Part shown: positions 51,828 through 61,332 of the stretch, piece after piece
Numbering within the stretch: position 1 is the first letter of the stretch
Layout: every line of letters starts with the position of its first letter
Source: Flavobacterium pectinovorum
GTDB lineage: Bacteria; Bacteroidota; Bacteroidia; Flavobacteriales; Flavobacteriaceae
Length of the DNA stretch: 64,000 nt
Assembly: GCF_900142715.1 (NCBI RefSeq)
Contig: NZ_FRBX01000001.1
Span: forward strand, 1,178,001-1,242,000
Reading direction: 5' to 3'
Position numbers and translations under genes: made by a program
The notes under the pieces: model-generated
Database searches by the model: none
Seen by the model: only the letters and a program-made list of their open reading frames with translations
Told to the model about the DNA's origin: nothing

Positions 51828-52128
51828 TTAGTTTTCAAGTTAAAATTTTATGTAATTACTTATAAAAAGATAATATCTCAATTTCGATGTTAAAATTTTT
51901 GCACATTCTTATTATTGCTGGCTAAAATTACAAACTTCACATCTATACATATTCTTGATTTTTCATTTCAATTTAAAATTTAATATCCTGATTATTAATG
52001 TTTTAGTGTGTTTTGTATATCGTTAGAATCTTGATTTTTAACATATATTTTTTATAATCTCTTTTTTAAATCTAGTTTCGTTATGTTCTTTTTTTAGGAA
52101 CTACCTTACTAATTTAAAACCACAGATT

Positions 52129-55071
52129 ATGAACAATCAATTACATTTTGCCTTTTTTAAAAGAGAAAAATATTTCCATATCGTATGGATTTTTTTCATT
52201 CTCTTAACCTCAAATTTATATGCACAGCGCGGTTATTATGATGCGCCATATAAAAGGTACGAAGCAAACGCAGGACAATTGTCGAATGGCGCTTTAACTA
52301 CTTCAAAGTCATACATTCAGGCAGATCTTCAGTCTGAAGCTACAGACCAGCAATGCGTGAATATGTCGGCTACGAATGCTACTGTGCAATGGACACTTAC
52401 AGAAGCTGCTGATGGACTTGTTATTCGCTACAGCGTTCCCGACGGACAATCGGCTACTTTGGGTGTTTACAATGGGAACACAAAAATTACCACGCTAACT
52501 TTAACTTCAACCTGGTCGTGGGAATATTTGTGGAGCAACGGAAATCCTAATAATAACGGAATCACGAATCAAAATCCAAGAATGCGATTTGATGAAGTAC
52601 GTTATAAACTTCCGGCAAAAATTTCGGCATCGGGAACTTTAAAATTGGTTAGAGAATCGGGCAATGTTCATGTCGATTTTGCTGAGATGGAGCCAGTTCC
52701 TACCGCTCTTACAGCACCAACAGGTTCAGTAACCTATACCGGAAACGGAAGCGATCTTCAAACCTTTATTGATGCAAACGGTGGTAAAAAAATATTTGTT
52801 CCAGGTGGAGTTTATAATGTAAACCGCGAACTGTATTTTGGTGTTGCCAATACCTCATTAATCGGTGCGGGAATGTGGTATACACAAATTAATTTTACCA
52901 ATACCAGCAGTTTAAACGGTGGATTGCGTGCCAATGCGGCAGGAATTTCGTTTACAGATCTTTATTTAACGACAAATTCGGCTTCTAGAAGTAATTCTTA
53001 TAAAGCGATAAATGGGGTTTTTACATCAACTTCAATTGTAAAAAATATTTGGGCAGAACATTTTGAATGCGGTGCCTGGATTGCACAATACAATACAGGA
53101 GGCCCGGCAATTGCAGATGGATTTACAGTATCACATTGCCGTTTTAGAAATAATTATGCTGACGGAATTAATCTTTGTAAAGGAACGGCAAACGCAATTG
53201 TAGAACATTGCAGTTTTAGAAACAATGGCGATGACGATCAGGCAATCTGGTCTGCCGACGGACTGGAATGTATCAACAATACTTTTAGATACAATACTTC
53301 CGAAAACTGTTGGCGTGCCTGTGGTTTAGCTATTTATGGCGGAAAAAATAACAAAGCTTACAATTTGATTATAAAAGACAATCTGGAAGCAGGAATCAGA
53401 GTAAGTAATAATTTTCCCGGAGCACCCTTTAACAATGATGGAATGCATGAAATACACGATATTACGGTATCAACATGCGGAACTTTTAATGATACTTATA
53501 ACAATCCTGTAGCTGCTGTAGATATTTTTAGCGCTACGAATGCCGGGACTCAGGTAAAAAATGTTCAGCTTTATAATATTGATATTTTAGATTCAAGAAA
53601 TGATGCAATTTCGATAAGTAAAAGATCTGGAGACGGTATTTATAATCTTAGTTTTAAAGATATAACCGTTAACGGAACCGGTAAAGAATTTCCAAACAAT
53701 AATGCCCTTAACAGAAATTGGGGCAGAGGCTATTTTGTACTTATAGCTGGTTCTCCTGCCGGAAACGGAACTTATTGTAATATGAATTATTCTAATAGAG
53801 GCGGTAGTGCAACAACAGATCAGGAACTTAGCGCTATTGGTACTTTTTCATGGACACAAAGTACAAGCTGTTCTGGCACACCAATTATTGCGGTTACAGG
53901 AGTATCGGTTGCACCGTCGACAGCTTCTTTAGGTATTGGCGCGACACAACAATTAACACCAACAGTTGCTCCGGCAAATGCAACAAACAAAACGGTGACT
54001 TACAGTTCTAACAATACTGGGGTTGCAACCGTAAATGGTTCGGGTTTAGTTACTGCAATTGCTGCGGGATCTGCAACGATTACCGTTACAACTCAGGATG
54101 GTGCAAAAATTGCAACTTCTGCAATAACGGTAACTTCATCAAATGTGGCCGTGACAAGTGTGAGTCTTAGTCCGGCATCGGCATCATTATCAGTTGGATC
54201 AACGCAGCAATTAACGCCAACAATTCTTCCGTCTAATGCAACTAATAAATCTGTTTCATATGCTTCAAACAATACGGGCGTTGCAACGGTTAATGCTTCA
54301 GGATTGGTAACGGCAATTTCTAACGGAACTGCAACAATTACTGTAACTACCGCAGATGGAAATAAAACAAGCACCGCTATAATTACAGTTAGTACAGCAA
54401 CAGGAAACTACTTTACCATTAAAAATAGATGGACAAATAATTATTTATACGATGCTGGTGCCAATGTAGGTTATGGCGCAACTGTTGCCAACAACAATTA
54501 CAAATGGGAAAAAGTAGCTGTCGACGCCACTTATTTTGTATTAAAAAATGTAGGTACAGGAGATGTAATGCATATTGAAAACTTAACAGGAGCTGTACAG
54601 TGTACTGCTGCGGGATCTGATTGGTGGAGCGCACAATGGTCAAGCGAAAATGTGGATGGTACTTTTGTTCGAATTAAAAACAGATGGCAGACCGGAAGTA
54701 TGATTCATATCGAAAACCTGAATGGTTCTGCTCAATATGCCGGAGGACAAAACAATTGGGAAAGCGCACAATGGCAATTTCAAAGCACTTCGACGGCTAA
54801 AAAAATCAATGATGCAGAAATAACAGTAGAAGATAACCTGATTAGTATTTATCCAAATCCTTCTGTAAACAAAGAATTTAATATTGTGCTTCCGGAATTA
54901 AAAGCAGGTGATACCGCAACACTAACCGTTACGGATATAAACGGAAGAAAGGTTTTGATAAACCAACTGAATACATCTGCAAAAATCAATCATAATTTGG
55001 CTTCAGGAATTTATGTTGTTACAATCAATTCTAATGATTTTAATGTTTCTAAAAAACTGATTGTAAAATGA
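52129..55071 (+). CDS. T9SS-secreted GH87-like alpha-1,3-glucanase (mycodextranase/mutanase type)
   Basis: This 980-residue protein has a signal peptide (to NLYAQ), a CBM-like beta-sandwich (about 38-190), a right-handed beta-helix (about 200-570), two bacterial Ig-like (BIG2) domains (about 590-670 and 673-755), a beta-trefoil-like carbohydrate-binding segment (about 757-890) and a T9SS sorting domain (about 895-980). In the helix, ADGINLCKGT (Asp345) and NNGDDDQAIWS (Asp368-Asp370) resemble the catalytic blocks of GH87; the 24 and 25 residue spacings from Asp345 to Asp369 and Asp370 fit, from memory, the catalytic triad described for that family. Substrate would be fungal or oral alpha-1,3-glucan. 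SusC/SusD genes follow 0.8 kb later. Confidence 0.8.
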   Translation: MNNQLHFAFFKREKYFHIVWIFFILLTSNLYAQRGYYDAPYKRYEANAGQLSNGALTTSKSYIQADLQSEATDQQCVNMSATNATVQWTLTEAADGLVIRYSVPDGQSATLGVYNGNTKITTLTLTSTWSWEYLWSNGNPNNNGITNQNPRMRFDEVRYKLPAKISASGTLKLVRESGNVHVDFAEMEPVPTALTAPTGSVTYTGNGSDLQTFIDANGGKKIFVPGGVYNVNRELYFGVANTSLIGAGMWYTQINFTNTSSLNGGLRANAAGISFTDLYLTTNSASRSNSYKAINGVFTSTSIVKNIWAEHFECGAWIAQYNTGGPAIADGFTVSHCRFRNNYADGINLCKGTANAIVEHCSFRNNGDDDQAIWSADGLECINNTFRYNTSENCWRACGLAIYGGKNNKAYNLIIKDNLEAGIRVSNNFPGAPFNNDGMHEIHDITVSTCGTFNDTYNNPVAAVDIFSATNAGTQVKNVQLYNIDILDSRNDAISISKRSGDGIYNLSFKDITVNGTGKEFPNNNALNRNWGRGYFVLIAGSPAGNGTYCNMNYSNRGGSATTDQELSAIGTFSWTQSTSCSGTPIIAVTGVSVAPSTASLGIGATQQLTPTVAPANATNKTVTYSSNNTGVATVNGSGLVTAIAAGSATITVTTQDGAKIATSAITVTSSNVAVTSVSLSPASASLSVGSTQQLTPTILPSNATNKSVSYASNNTGVATVNASGLVTAISNGTATITVTTADGNKTSTAIITVSTATGNYFTIKNRWTNNYLYDAGANVGYGATVANNNYKWEKVAVDATYFVLKNVGTGDVMHIENLTGAVQCTAAGSDWWSAQWSSENVDGTFVRIKNRWQTGSMIHIENLNGSAQYAGGQNNWESAQWQFQSTSTAKKINDAEITVEDNLISIYPNPSVNKEFNIVLPELKAGDTATLTVTDINGRKVLINQLNTSAKINHNLASGIYVVTINSNDFNVSKKLIVK

Positions 55072-55118
55072 TAATCGAAAAAACTGATTAGAATTTTAAA
55101 TAGTCTCTACAGAGATAA

Positions 55119-55148
55119 GAAATGCCAGATCATAGATCTGGCATTTTT
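55119..55148 (+). terminator. Terminator after the glucanase gene
   Basis: AATGCCAGATC (55120-55130) and GATCTGGCATT (55134-55144) form a perfect 11-bp stem with a 3-base loop and a T run. Confidence 0.9.
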
Positions 55149-55866
55149 GTTTATTACTTTGTCTATTTTGGTTTCCATTTATAATATGAAACGACTTTAT
55201 TATTTTTAAAATCTTACTACAACAAATCGCTTTTTTTATTGCTAAAGAAGTAGAAAAAGTCCCATTTTATAGGTAATGAGCTAGTAAAACAGCTCCGAAA
55301 AACGGTAATATTTGCATTGATTTTTCATTTGTTTAGGAAAAATCTTAATGGATTTAAGAAAACGGTAAGACGTTAACTGCTTTGTTTATAGATAATTAAA
55401 ATTTCACTAAACTTTTAATTAACATTTTTTTTGCAAAAGTTATGCTTAAACTTTTTGAGTTAATATTTTTAATTTACTTTTGTTCTATCAAATTGGTAGA
55501 ATTTAAACTAAGGTAATAAACACAGCTGTTAAGGACTTTCGAATACATTTATTTGAACAAGAACAGATCATTTTGGGTATTTAAACATTATGGTTTTTTG
55601 CTGTTAAAAATTCTTTAGCTTTTAAATAATACAATTTTTTAAAAGATGCATCCTAAAATTTCTTGAGGTTGAAATCTATCAAAAAAAATTAAAAGAATAG
55701 TAATCAAAAAAATAAGTAAAATGAAAAAACGAATGTGTTGTAGATAAAAAAAAGAAACTGTTTCTGCTGCAACAGAAATGGTGAAGCTTAAATAAATTGT
55801 ACATCTCTATAAGGAAAGCTAATGATTTAAATTTTCGGCTCACCTTATTCAAACTAAAACTAAGTA
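55149..55866 (+). promoter_or_regulatory. Long leader region upstream of susC-like gene
   Basis: No convincing gene lies in these 718 bases. TTTG at 55454-55457, 17 bases, then TACTTTTG at 55475-55482 is a good Bacteroidota promoter. It implies a leader of about 375 bases before the susC-like ATG at 55867, long enough for an RNA or protein-mediated control element. A minus-strand frame at 55679-55894 is AT-rich and not convincing. Confidence 0.55.
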
Positions 55867-58800
55867 ATGAAAAAAATATTATATAGATATGCATTGTTAT
55901 GCATCTTGTTGATTTCTATTGGTGTTAATGCCCAAGAGACCAAACCCTTAATTCAGTCAAAACTCGAAGGAATAGTAGTGGATGCGGTTACAAAAGACCC
56001 TGTTATTGGTGCTTCGGTAAATATTAAAGGTACTACACACGGTGTTCAGACAGATTTTGATGGGAAGTTTTATTTCCAAACCGGACAAAAATTTCCTTAT
56101 TCACTTGTAGTAAGTTACATGGGATATAAACAAACGGAAGTGGTGGTAAATGCAAATTCTGTTGTCATTGAACTTACACAGCAAGAAAATGCTTTATCAG
56201 AAGTAGTGGTTACCGCACTTGGTATTACAAAAGAAAAAAAATCTTTAGGTTATACTACCCAATCGCTTAAAAACAAGGATTTATCAGATACAAAAGAAAC
56301 CAATTTTTTAAATAGTATGACCGGTAAATTAGCCGGAGTACGTATTACAAATTCGCAGGGTGATATGGGATCTTCACGTATCATTATTCGTGGAGAAACG
56401 TCTATTGGCGGAAATAACCAGCCATTATTTGTGGTAGATGGAGTTCCGGTAGATAACACGCAATTTAGCAGCGTAGGTGGAGCAAATGCTTCCAGGGATT
56501 TCAAAAATGCAATTGCCGATTTAAATCCAAATGATATTGAAACATTAACAGTATTGAAAGGCCCGAATGCGGCAGCCCTTTACGGATCGCGTGCGGCGCA
56601 TGGTGTTGTTTTGATTACTACAAAATCAGGAAAAAATCAAAAAGGACTGGGTATAAGCTTTAGTACAGGTATCACGATCTCTCAAGTGGCTACATTACCA
56701 AGCTTTCAAAATACTTTTGGACAAGGATCAAATGGAAGATTCAGTTATGTAGATGGTAAAGGTGGCGGTATCAATGATGGTGTTGATGAAAGCTGGGGTC
56801 CTAAAATGGACGGGCGTCTTATTCCTCAATTTAATTCAAATGGTGTAGCTGTGCCTTTTGTAGCTCATCCTAATAATGTGAAAGACTTTTTTAATACTGG
56901 TATTACTTATGAAAATAGTGTTTCTGTAGCAAAATCAGACGAAAAATCAGATTTCCGTTTGGGAATAAACAATCAAAAACAAACCGGAATAGTACCTAAT
57001 AGTGAAGTAAATAAAACAAACTTTACTATTAATTCTAATTATCAAATATCTGAAAGTATAAAAGTAGGGGTAACAGGAAATTATATTGTTACCGATGCTC
57101 CGGCACTTCCGGGTGGTCCTTCTGGTAACCGTGCTGCGGGTGTAATGCTTCAGTTTCTTTGGTTCGGACGTCAGGTAGATATCAATGCACTTAGAAATAA
57201 TAGAGATGTTAACTGGAACAACAGCTATTACAGCAATCCGTACTGGAATGCGTATTACAATACTACAAGCCAACAGCGTAATCGTTTAATTGGAGATATT
57301 CATTTGGATGCAAAACTTGCCGAAGGACTTAATTTTAGATTCCGTACCGGAGTTGATTATTATAATGATCGTAGAAAATACGAGATTAAATATGGTACAA
57401 ACGGAACTCCTTTTGGATCGTATGCAGAAGATGCTTATACTGTAAACGAACAAAATACAGAAGGTATTTTTACTTATACTAAAAAACTAAACGATGATTT
57501 TAGTGTAGATGCTCTTGCGGGATTCAATATTCGTAATCACAGCGATGCAAACAATTATCAAAAAGCACCACGTTTGGCTGTGCCTGATTTGTATACGCTG
57601 ACGAATTCAAGAGATCCGTTAACGTCATCAAACACCTTATCAAGATTGAGAGTTTATAGTGCTTATGCTTCCGCACAATTTGGTTATAAAAATTATGCAT
57701 TCTTAAATGTAACGGCACGTAATGACTGGTCGTCTACATTGCCAAGCAACAACCGCTCTTATTTTTATCCTTCTTTTAATGGTAGTTTCGTAGTTTCTGA
57801 TGCTTTTAATTTAAAAAGTAACACACTTGATTTCTTAAAAGTACGTGGTGGATGGTCTGAAGTTGGTAATGATGCAGATCCGTATCAATTATCTACGGTT
57901 TATAATTTTCAAACGGCATTCGACGGAAATCCGATTCAAACTTCTTCACAAAAGAAACTTAACGAGAACCTGAAACCGGAAACAACACGCTCTACCGAAT
58001 TAGGTTTAGAAGCTTCTTTCTGGAAAAACAGACTGCATTTTGATTTTGCTTACTATAACACAAATAGTTTTGATCAGATTCTGGAGATTAAAACAACTGC
58101 TGCGAGTGGTTATACTTCTCAGTTAATCAACGCAGGTAAAATTAACAACCGAGGAATCGAAATTCAATTGGACGGAACTCCTGTTCAAACTGAAAACTTT
58201 AAATGGAATATTGCTGGAAACTACTCAAGAAATATAAGCAAAGTAGAGATTCTTGATTATGAAGGAAGCATTAAAAACTACACAATTGGTTCTTCAGGAG
58301 GTGTTGATGTACTGGCATCTGTAGGGCAGGCTTACGGAGCACTTTACGGAACAGCTTATGAGCGCGATGCAAATGGAAATATAGTAGTGGGAGCAAACGG
58401 ATTGCCAAAAGCTGATCCAACAAAGAGAGTATTAGGACACTACACTCCCGATTATTTAGCAGGTGTTACAAACACATTGACTTACAAAAATCTTGAACTT
58501 TCATTTCTTGTTGATGCTAGTGTAGGTGGTGAGATTTTTTCAGGAACTAACAGAACGGGTACTTATACAGGTGTATTAGCAGAAACGCTTCCGGGTCGTG
58601 ATGCTGCCAATGGCGGATTAAATTATTATGTAGCGACAACGGGTACCACAAATACGAAAACCCTGGTTTCAGGCGGTAATGCACCATCAGGAGCAGTAAT
58701 ATATGATGATGGAATGATTTTTAAAGGAGTATATGCAGATGGAACTCCAAACACTTCAGTTCTTAGTGCACAGGAATATTACAAAGCATCATACAATATT

Positions 58801-59064
58801 AGCGAAGCTTATATCTATAGTTCAACTTTTGTGAAACTAAGAGAAATAAAATTAGCTTACAATTTCAATAAAAAATTTGCAAGAAAGCTGGGATTAGATG
58901 GAGCCAGTATTACTGCAGTAGGTCGTAATTTGTTGTTTATTTATAAAGATGTACCGAATATTGACCCGGAAACAGCTTTTAATACCGGAAATGCTCAGGG
59001 ATTGGAGAGTTTATCTTTGCCAACAACGAGAAATTTCAGCCTTAATGTTAATCTTAAATTTTAA
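55867..59064 (+). CDS. SusC/RagA-family TonB-dependent outer-membrane transporter
   Basis: This 1065-residue protein has a signal peptide (to GVNAQE), a carboxypeptidase-regulatory-like domain (about 30-110: LEGIVVDAVTKDPVIGASVNIKGTTHGVQTDFDGKFYF), a TonB plug (about 115-260, with VVTALGITKEKKSLGYTTQSL and VDGVPVDNTQFSS, LKGPNAAALYGSRAAHGVVLITTKSG) and a 22-strand barrel to the C-terminal NFSLNVNLKF. It imports oligosaccharides or peptides bound by its SusD partner, encoded 12 bases downstream. The substrate is unknown; the beta-helix glucanase upstream makes an alpha-glucan oligosaccharide a candidate. Confidence 0.96.
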   Translation: MKKILYRYALLCILLISIGVNAQETKPLIQSKLEGIVVDAVTKDPVIGASVNIKGTTHGVQTDFDGKFYFQTGQKFPYSLVVSYMGYKQTEVVVNANSVVIELTQQENALSEVVVTALGITKEKKSLGYTTQSLKNKDLSDTKETNFLNSMTGKLAGVRITNSQGDMGSSRIIIRGETSIGGNNQPLFVVDGVPVDNTQFSSVGGANASRDFKNAIADLNPNDIETLTVLKGPNAAALYGSRAAHGVVLITTKSGKNQKGLGISFSTGITISQVATLPSFQNTFGQGSNGRFSYVDGKGGGINDGVDESWGPKMDGRLIPQFNSNGVAVPFVAHPNNVKDFFNTGITYENSVSVAKSDEKSDFRLGINNQKQTGIVPNSEVNKTNFTINSNYQISESIKVGVTGNYIVTDAPALPGGPSGNRAAGVMLQFLWFGRQVDINALRNNRDVNWNNSYYSNPYWNAYYNTTSQQRNRLIGDIHLDAKLAEGLNFRFRTGVDYYNDRRKYEIKYGTNGTPFGSYAEDAYTVNEQNTEGIFTYTKKLNDDFSVDALAGFNIRNHSDANNYQKAPRLAVPDLYTLTNSRDPLTSSNTLSRLRVYSAYASAQFGYKNYAFLNVTARNDWSSTLPSNNRSYFYPSFNGSFVVSDAFNLKSNTLDFLKVRGGWSEVGNDADPYQLSTVYNFQTAFDGNPIQTSSQKKLNENLKPETTRSTELGLEASFWKNRLHFDFAYYNTNSFDQILEIKTTAASGYTSQLINAGKINNRGIEIQLDGTPVQTENFKWNIAGNYSRNISKVEILDYEGSIKNYTIGSSGGVDVLASVGQAYGALYGTAYERDANGNIVVGANGLPKADPTKRVLGHYTPDYLAGVTNTLTYKNLELSFLVDASVGGEIFSGTNRTGTYTGVLAETLPGRDAANGGLNYYVATTGTTNTKTLVSGGNAPSGAVIYDDGMIFKGVYADGTPNTSVLSAQEYYKASYNISEAYIYSSTFVKLREIKLAYNFNKKFARKLGLDGASITAVGRNLLFIYKDVPNIDPETAFNTGNAQGLESLSLPTTRNFSLNVNLKF

Positions 59065-59076
59065 AAACACGCAATC

Positions 59077-60501
59077 ATGCTAAAAAAAATAGCCTATATA
59101 ACGCTTTTTGCATTGACATTTAGTTCTTGCAGCGATACATTGGATGATATTAATAAAAATCCAAATGCAACCGAAACACCATTAGCGCCTTACCTGTTAA
59201 CAGGAACATTAAAACAGGGAGCTGATTTATATTGGGGAGACGTTAATAACTTTAACTCGTCTTTATTATTTGTTCAGCATTGGGCTAAAATCCAATATAC
59301 TGAACCGGACAGATACGATGTATCTAATGCTTCTTTCACAACTTTATGGGATAAAGGTTATTCGACTTTGATTACCGATTTGAACACGATTATAAATTTT
59401 CCGGATGCACAGGCAAATTCAAATTATAAAGGAATTGCATTAACGCTGCGTTCATGGACATTCTTATTGTTAACCGATGCTTATGGAAGCATTCCTTACA
59501 AAGAAGCAGGTTTGAAAGTAACACCGGCATATAATACTCAAAAAGAAGTATATACAGGATTATTGGAAGATTTAAAACAAGCGCAGTCTTTGTTGGCTAC
59601 AGCAAATGGTACAGTAACCGGAGATTTAGCTTATAAAGGTGATATCTTAAAATGGAAAAAACTAGTAAACTCGCTTCGTTTGCGTATAGCGTTGAAAATT
59701 GCTGATAAAGAACCTGTGTTGGCAAAGCAAGCTGCGATTGAAGCAACAACAGATCCGGCAGGAGTAATTAGCAATAATAGCGAAATCTTTAGATTTGTTT
59801 ACACCAGTTCACCACAGCAAAATCCAGCATCAGCCTGGTTTGAAACACGCGATGATTTTCGTATTTCAAAAACAATGGTCGATAAATTATATGAGTTCTC
59901 AGATCCGCGCTTAGCTGTTTTTGCTCAATTGCCATCGGATGCAAGCGTAGGTAAATATGTTGGAGGAGCCAATGGATTATCAAACAGTGATGCTAATAGT
60001 CAGGGTTTTGCCAAAACATCAAAACCGGGAACTTACTTTTTAACTTCGGCATCGCCGGCTGTATTTGTTTCTTATTCTGAAACACTTTTCAATCTTGCCG
60101 AAGCGACAGCACGCGGTTATATTGCCGGAGATGCAGAGCAGTTATATAAAAATGCAATTACGGCATCTTTAAATCAGTTTGGTATTACCGATGCAACAGT
60201 TGTTGCAAATTATCTTAATCAGCCAACGGTACAGTACGATGCTACAAATTATGCCAAATCGATTGGTACACAAAAATGGATTGCATTTTATGGACAAGGT
60301 CTTGATGCTTTTGCAGAATGGAGAAGACTTGATTATCCGGTATTAACAGCTGGTCCAGCTACAGTTTTGGATGGACAGATTCCTTCGCGTTTCTTCTATC
60401 CGGGTACAGAGCAATCATTAAACGGAAATAGTTATCAGGCCGCAATATCTGTTCAGGGAAAAGATTTGCTTACTACAAAACTATGGTTTGATGCTAAATA
60501 A
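59077..60501 (+). CDS. SusD/RagB-family substrate-binding lipoprotein
   Basis: This 474-residue lipoprotein (lipobox FSSC, Cys18, then SDTLDDINKNPN) has the pattern of the SusD-like group 2: LAPYLLTGTLKQGADLYWGD, TLWDKGYSTLITDLNTIINFP, LTLRSWTFLLLTDAYGSIPYKEA (a TPR helix) and a late TQKWIAFYGQGLDAFAEWRRLDYPVL. It acts as the lid over the SusC barrel and binds the ligand outside the cell. Its start is 12 bases after the susC-like stop. A terminator closes the operon. Confidence 0.95.
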   Translation: MLKKIAYITLFALTFSSCSDTLDDINKNPNATETPLAPYLLTGTLKQGADLYWGDVNNFNSSLLFVQHWAKIQYTEPDRYDVSNASFTTLWDKGYSTLITDLNTIINFPDAQANSNYKGIALTLRSWTFLLLTDAYGSIPYKEAGLKVTPAYNTQKEVYTGLLEDLKQAQSLLATANGTVTGDLAYKGDILKWKKLVNSLRLRIALKIADKEPVLAKQAAIEATTDPAGVISNNSEIFRFVYTSSPQQNPASAWFETRDDFRISKTMVDKLYEFSDPRLAVFAQLPSDASVGKYVGGANGLSNSDANSQGFAKTSKPGTYFLTSASPAVFVSYSETLFNLAEATARGYIAGDAEQLYKNAITASLNQFGITDATVVANYLNQPTVQYDATNYAKSIGTQKWIAFYGQGLDAFAEWRRLDYPVLTAGPATVLDGQIPSRFFYPGTEQSLNGNSYQAAISVQGKDLLTTKLWFDAK

Positions 60502-60548
60502 ATAAGCATAAATAGTATTTTATAAATGAATGCTATTTATTGAAAATG

Positions 60549-60581
60549 AAAAAGCTAAATCGAAAGATTTAGCTTTTTTTA
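60549..60581. terminator. Terminator of the SusC/SusD operon
   Basis: AAAGCTAAATC (60551-60561) and GATTTAGCTTT (60566-60576) form a perfect 11-bp stem with a GAAA loop, flanked by A and T runs; it can also serve the convergent minus-strand gene ending at 60584. Confidence 0.92.
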
Positions 60582-60583
60582 TA

Positions 60584-60946
<363 letters not shown>

Positions 60947-61332
60947 TTATTTATTGATGCTGAAACCAGCGTTTTCTGAGTTATTTTGAGGTGCAAATTT
61001 GAATAAAATATAGAGAATAAACAATCATAGTTAGGGATATTTGAGGTGATGGAAATGTTCTGGTTTAGGCATGTGTTCTTGTTTTTAAATTTTTGATAAT
61101 TTCTAAATATCTATTTTCAAAAACAGACTGATCAACAGGTAACACAACCGATCCTTGCTCTCCGAAGAATTCTTATGAAACTCTGCGAAGTCTCCTGATT
61201 TCGCACCCGCAAGACTTCACAGCGGGGATTTTATCTCAATCCTTTAATAACTTAACTTTGTAAGTTATAGCTTATTTATGTAAGAATATTTCCTATATTA
61301 GCTATTCTGAATATAAATTATAATAAAAGATT
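60947..61332. other. Gap upstream of the helicase with a GC-richer block
   Basis: This 386-base gap has no gene. Bases about 61150-61235 are GC-richer than their surroundings and contain GAAGTCT/AGACTTC arms (about 61178-61218), possibly a repeat remnant. A TAACTTTG -7 box at 61253-61260 lies about 73 bases before the helicase start and is its likely promoter. Confidence 0.45.

Noticed and set aside
55679..55894. Minus-strand Phe/Ser-rich frame overlapping the susC start
   Set aside because: It is AT-rich, overlaps the start of a well supported gene and resembles no protein; treated as a chance open frame in a leader.
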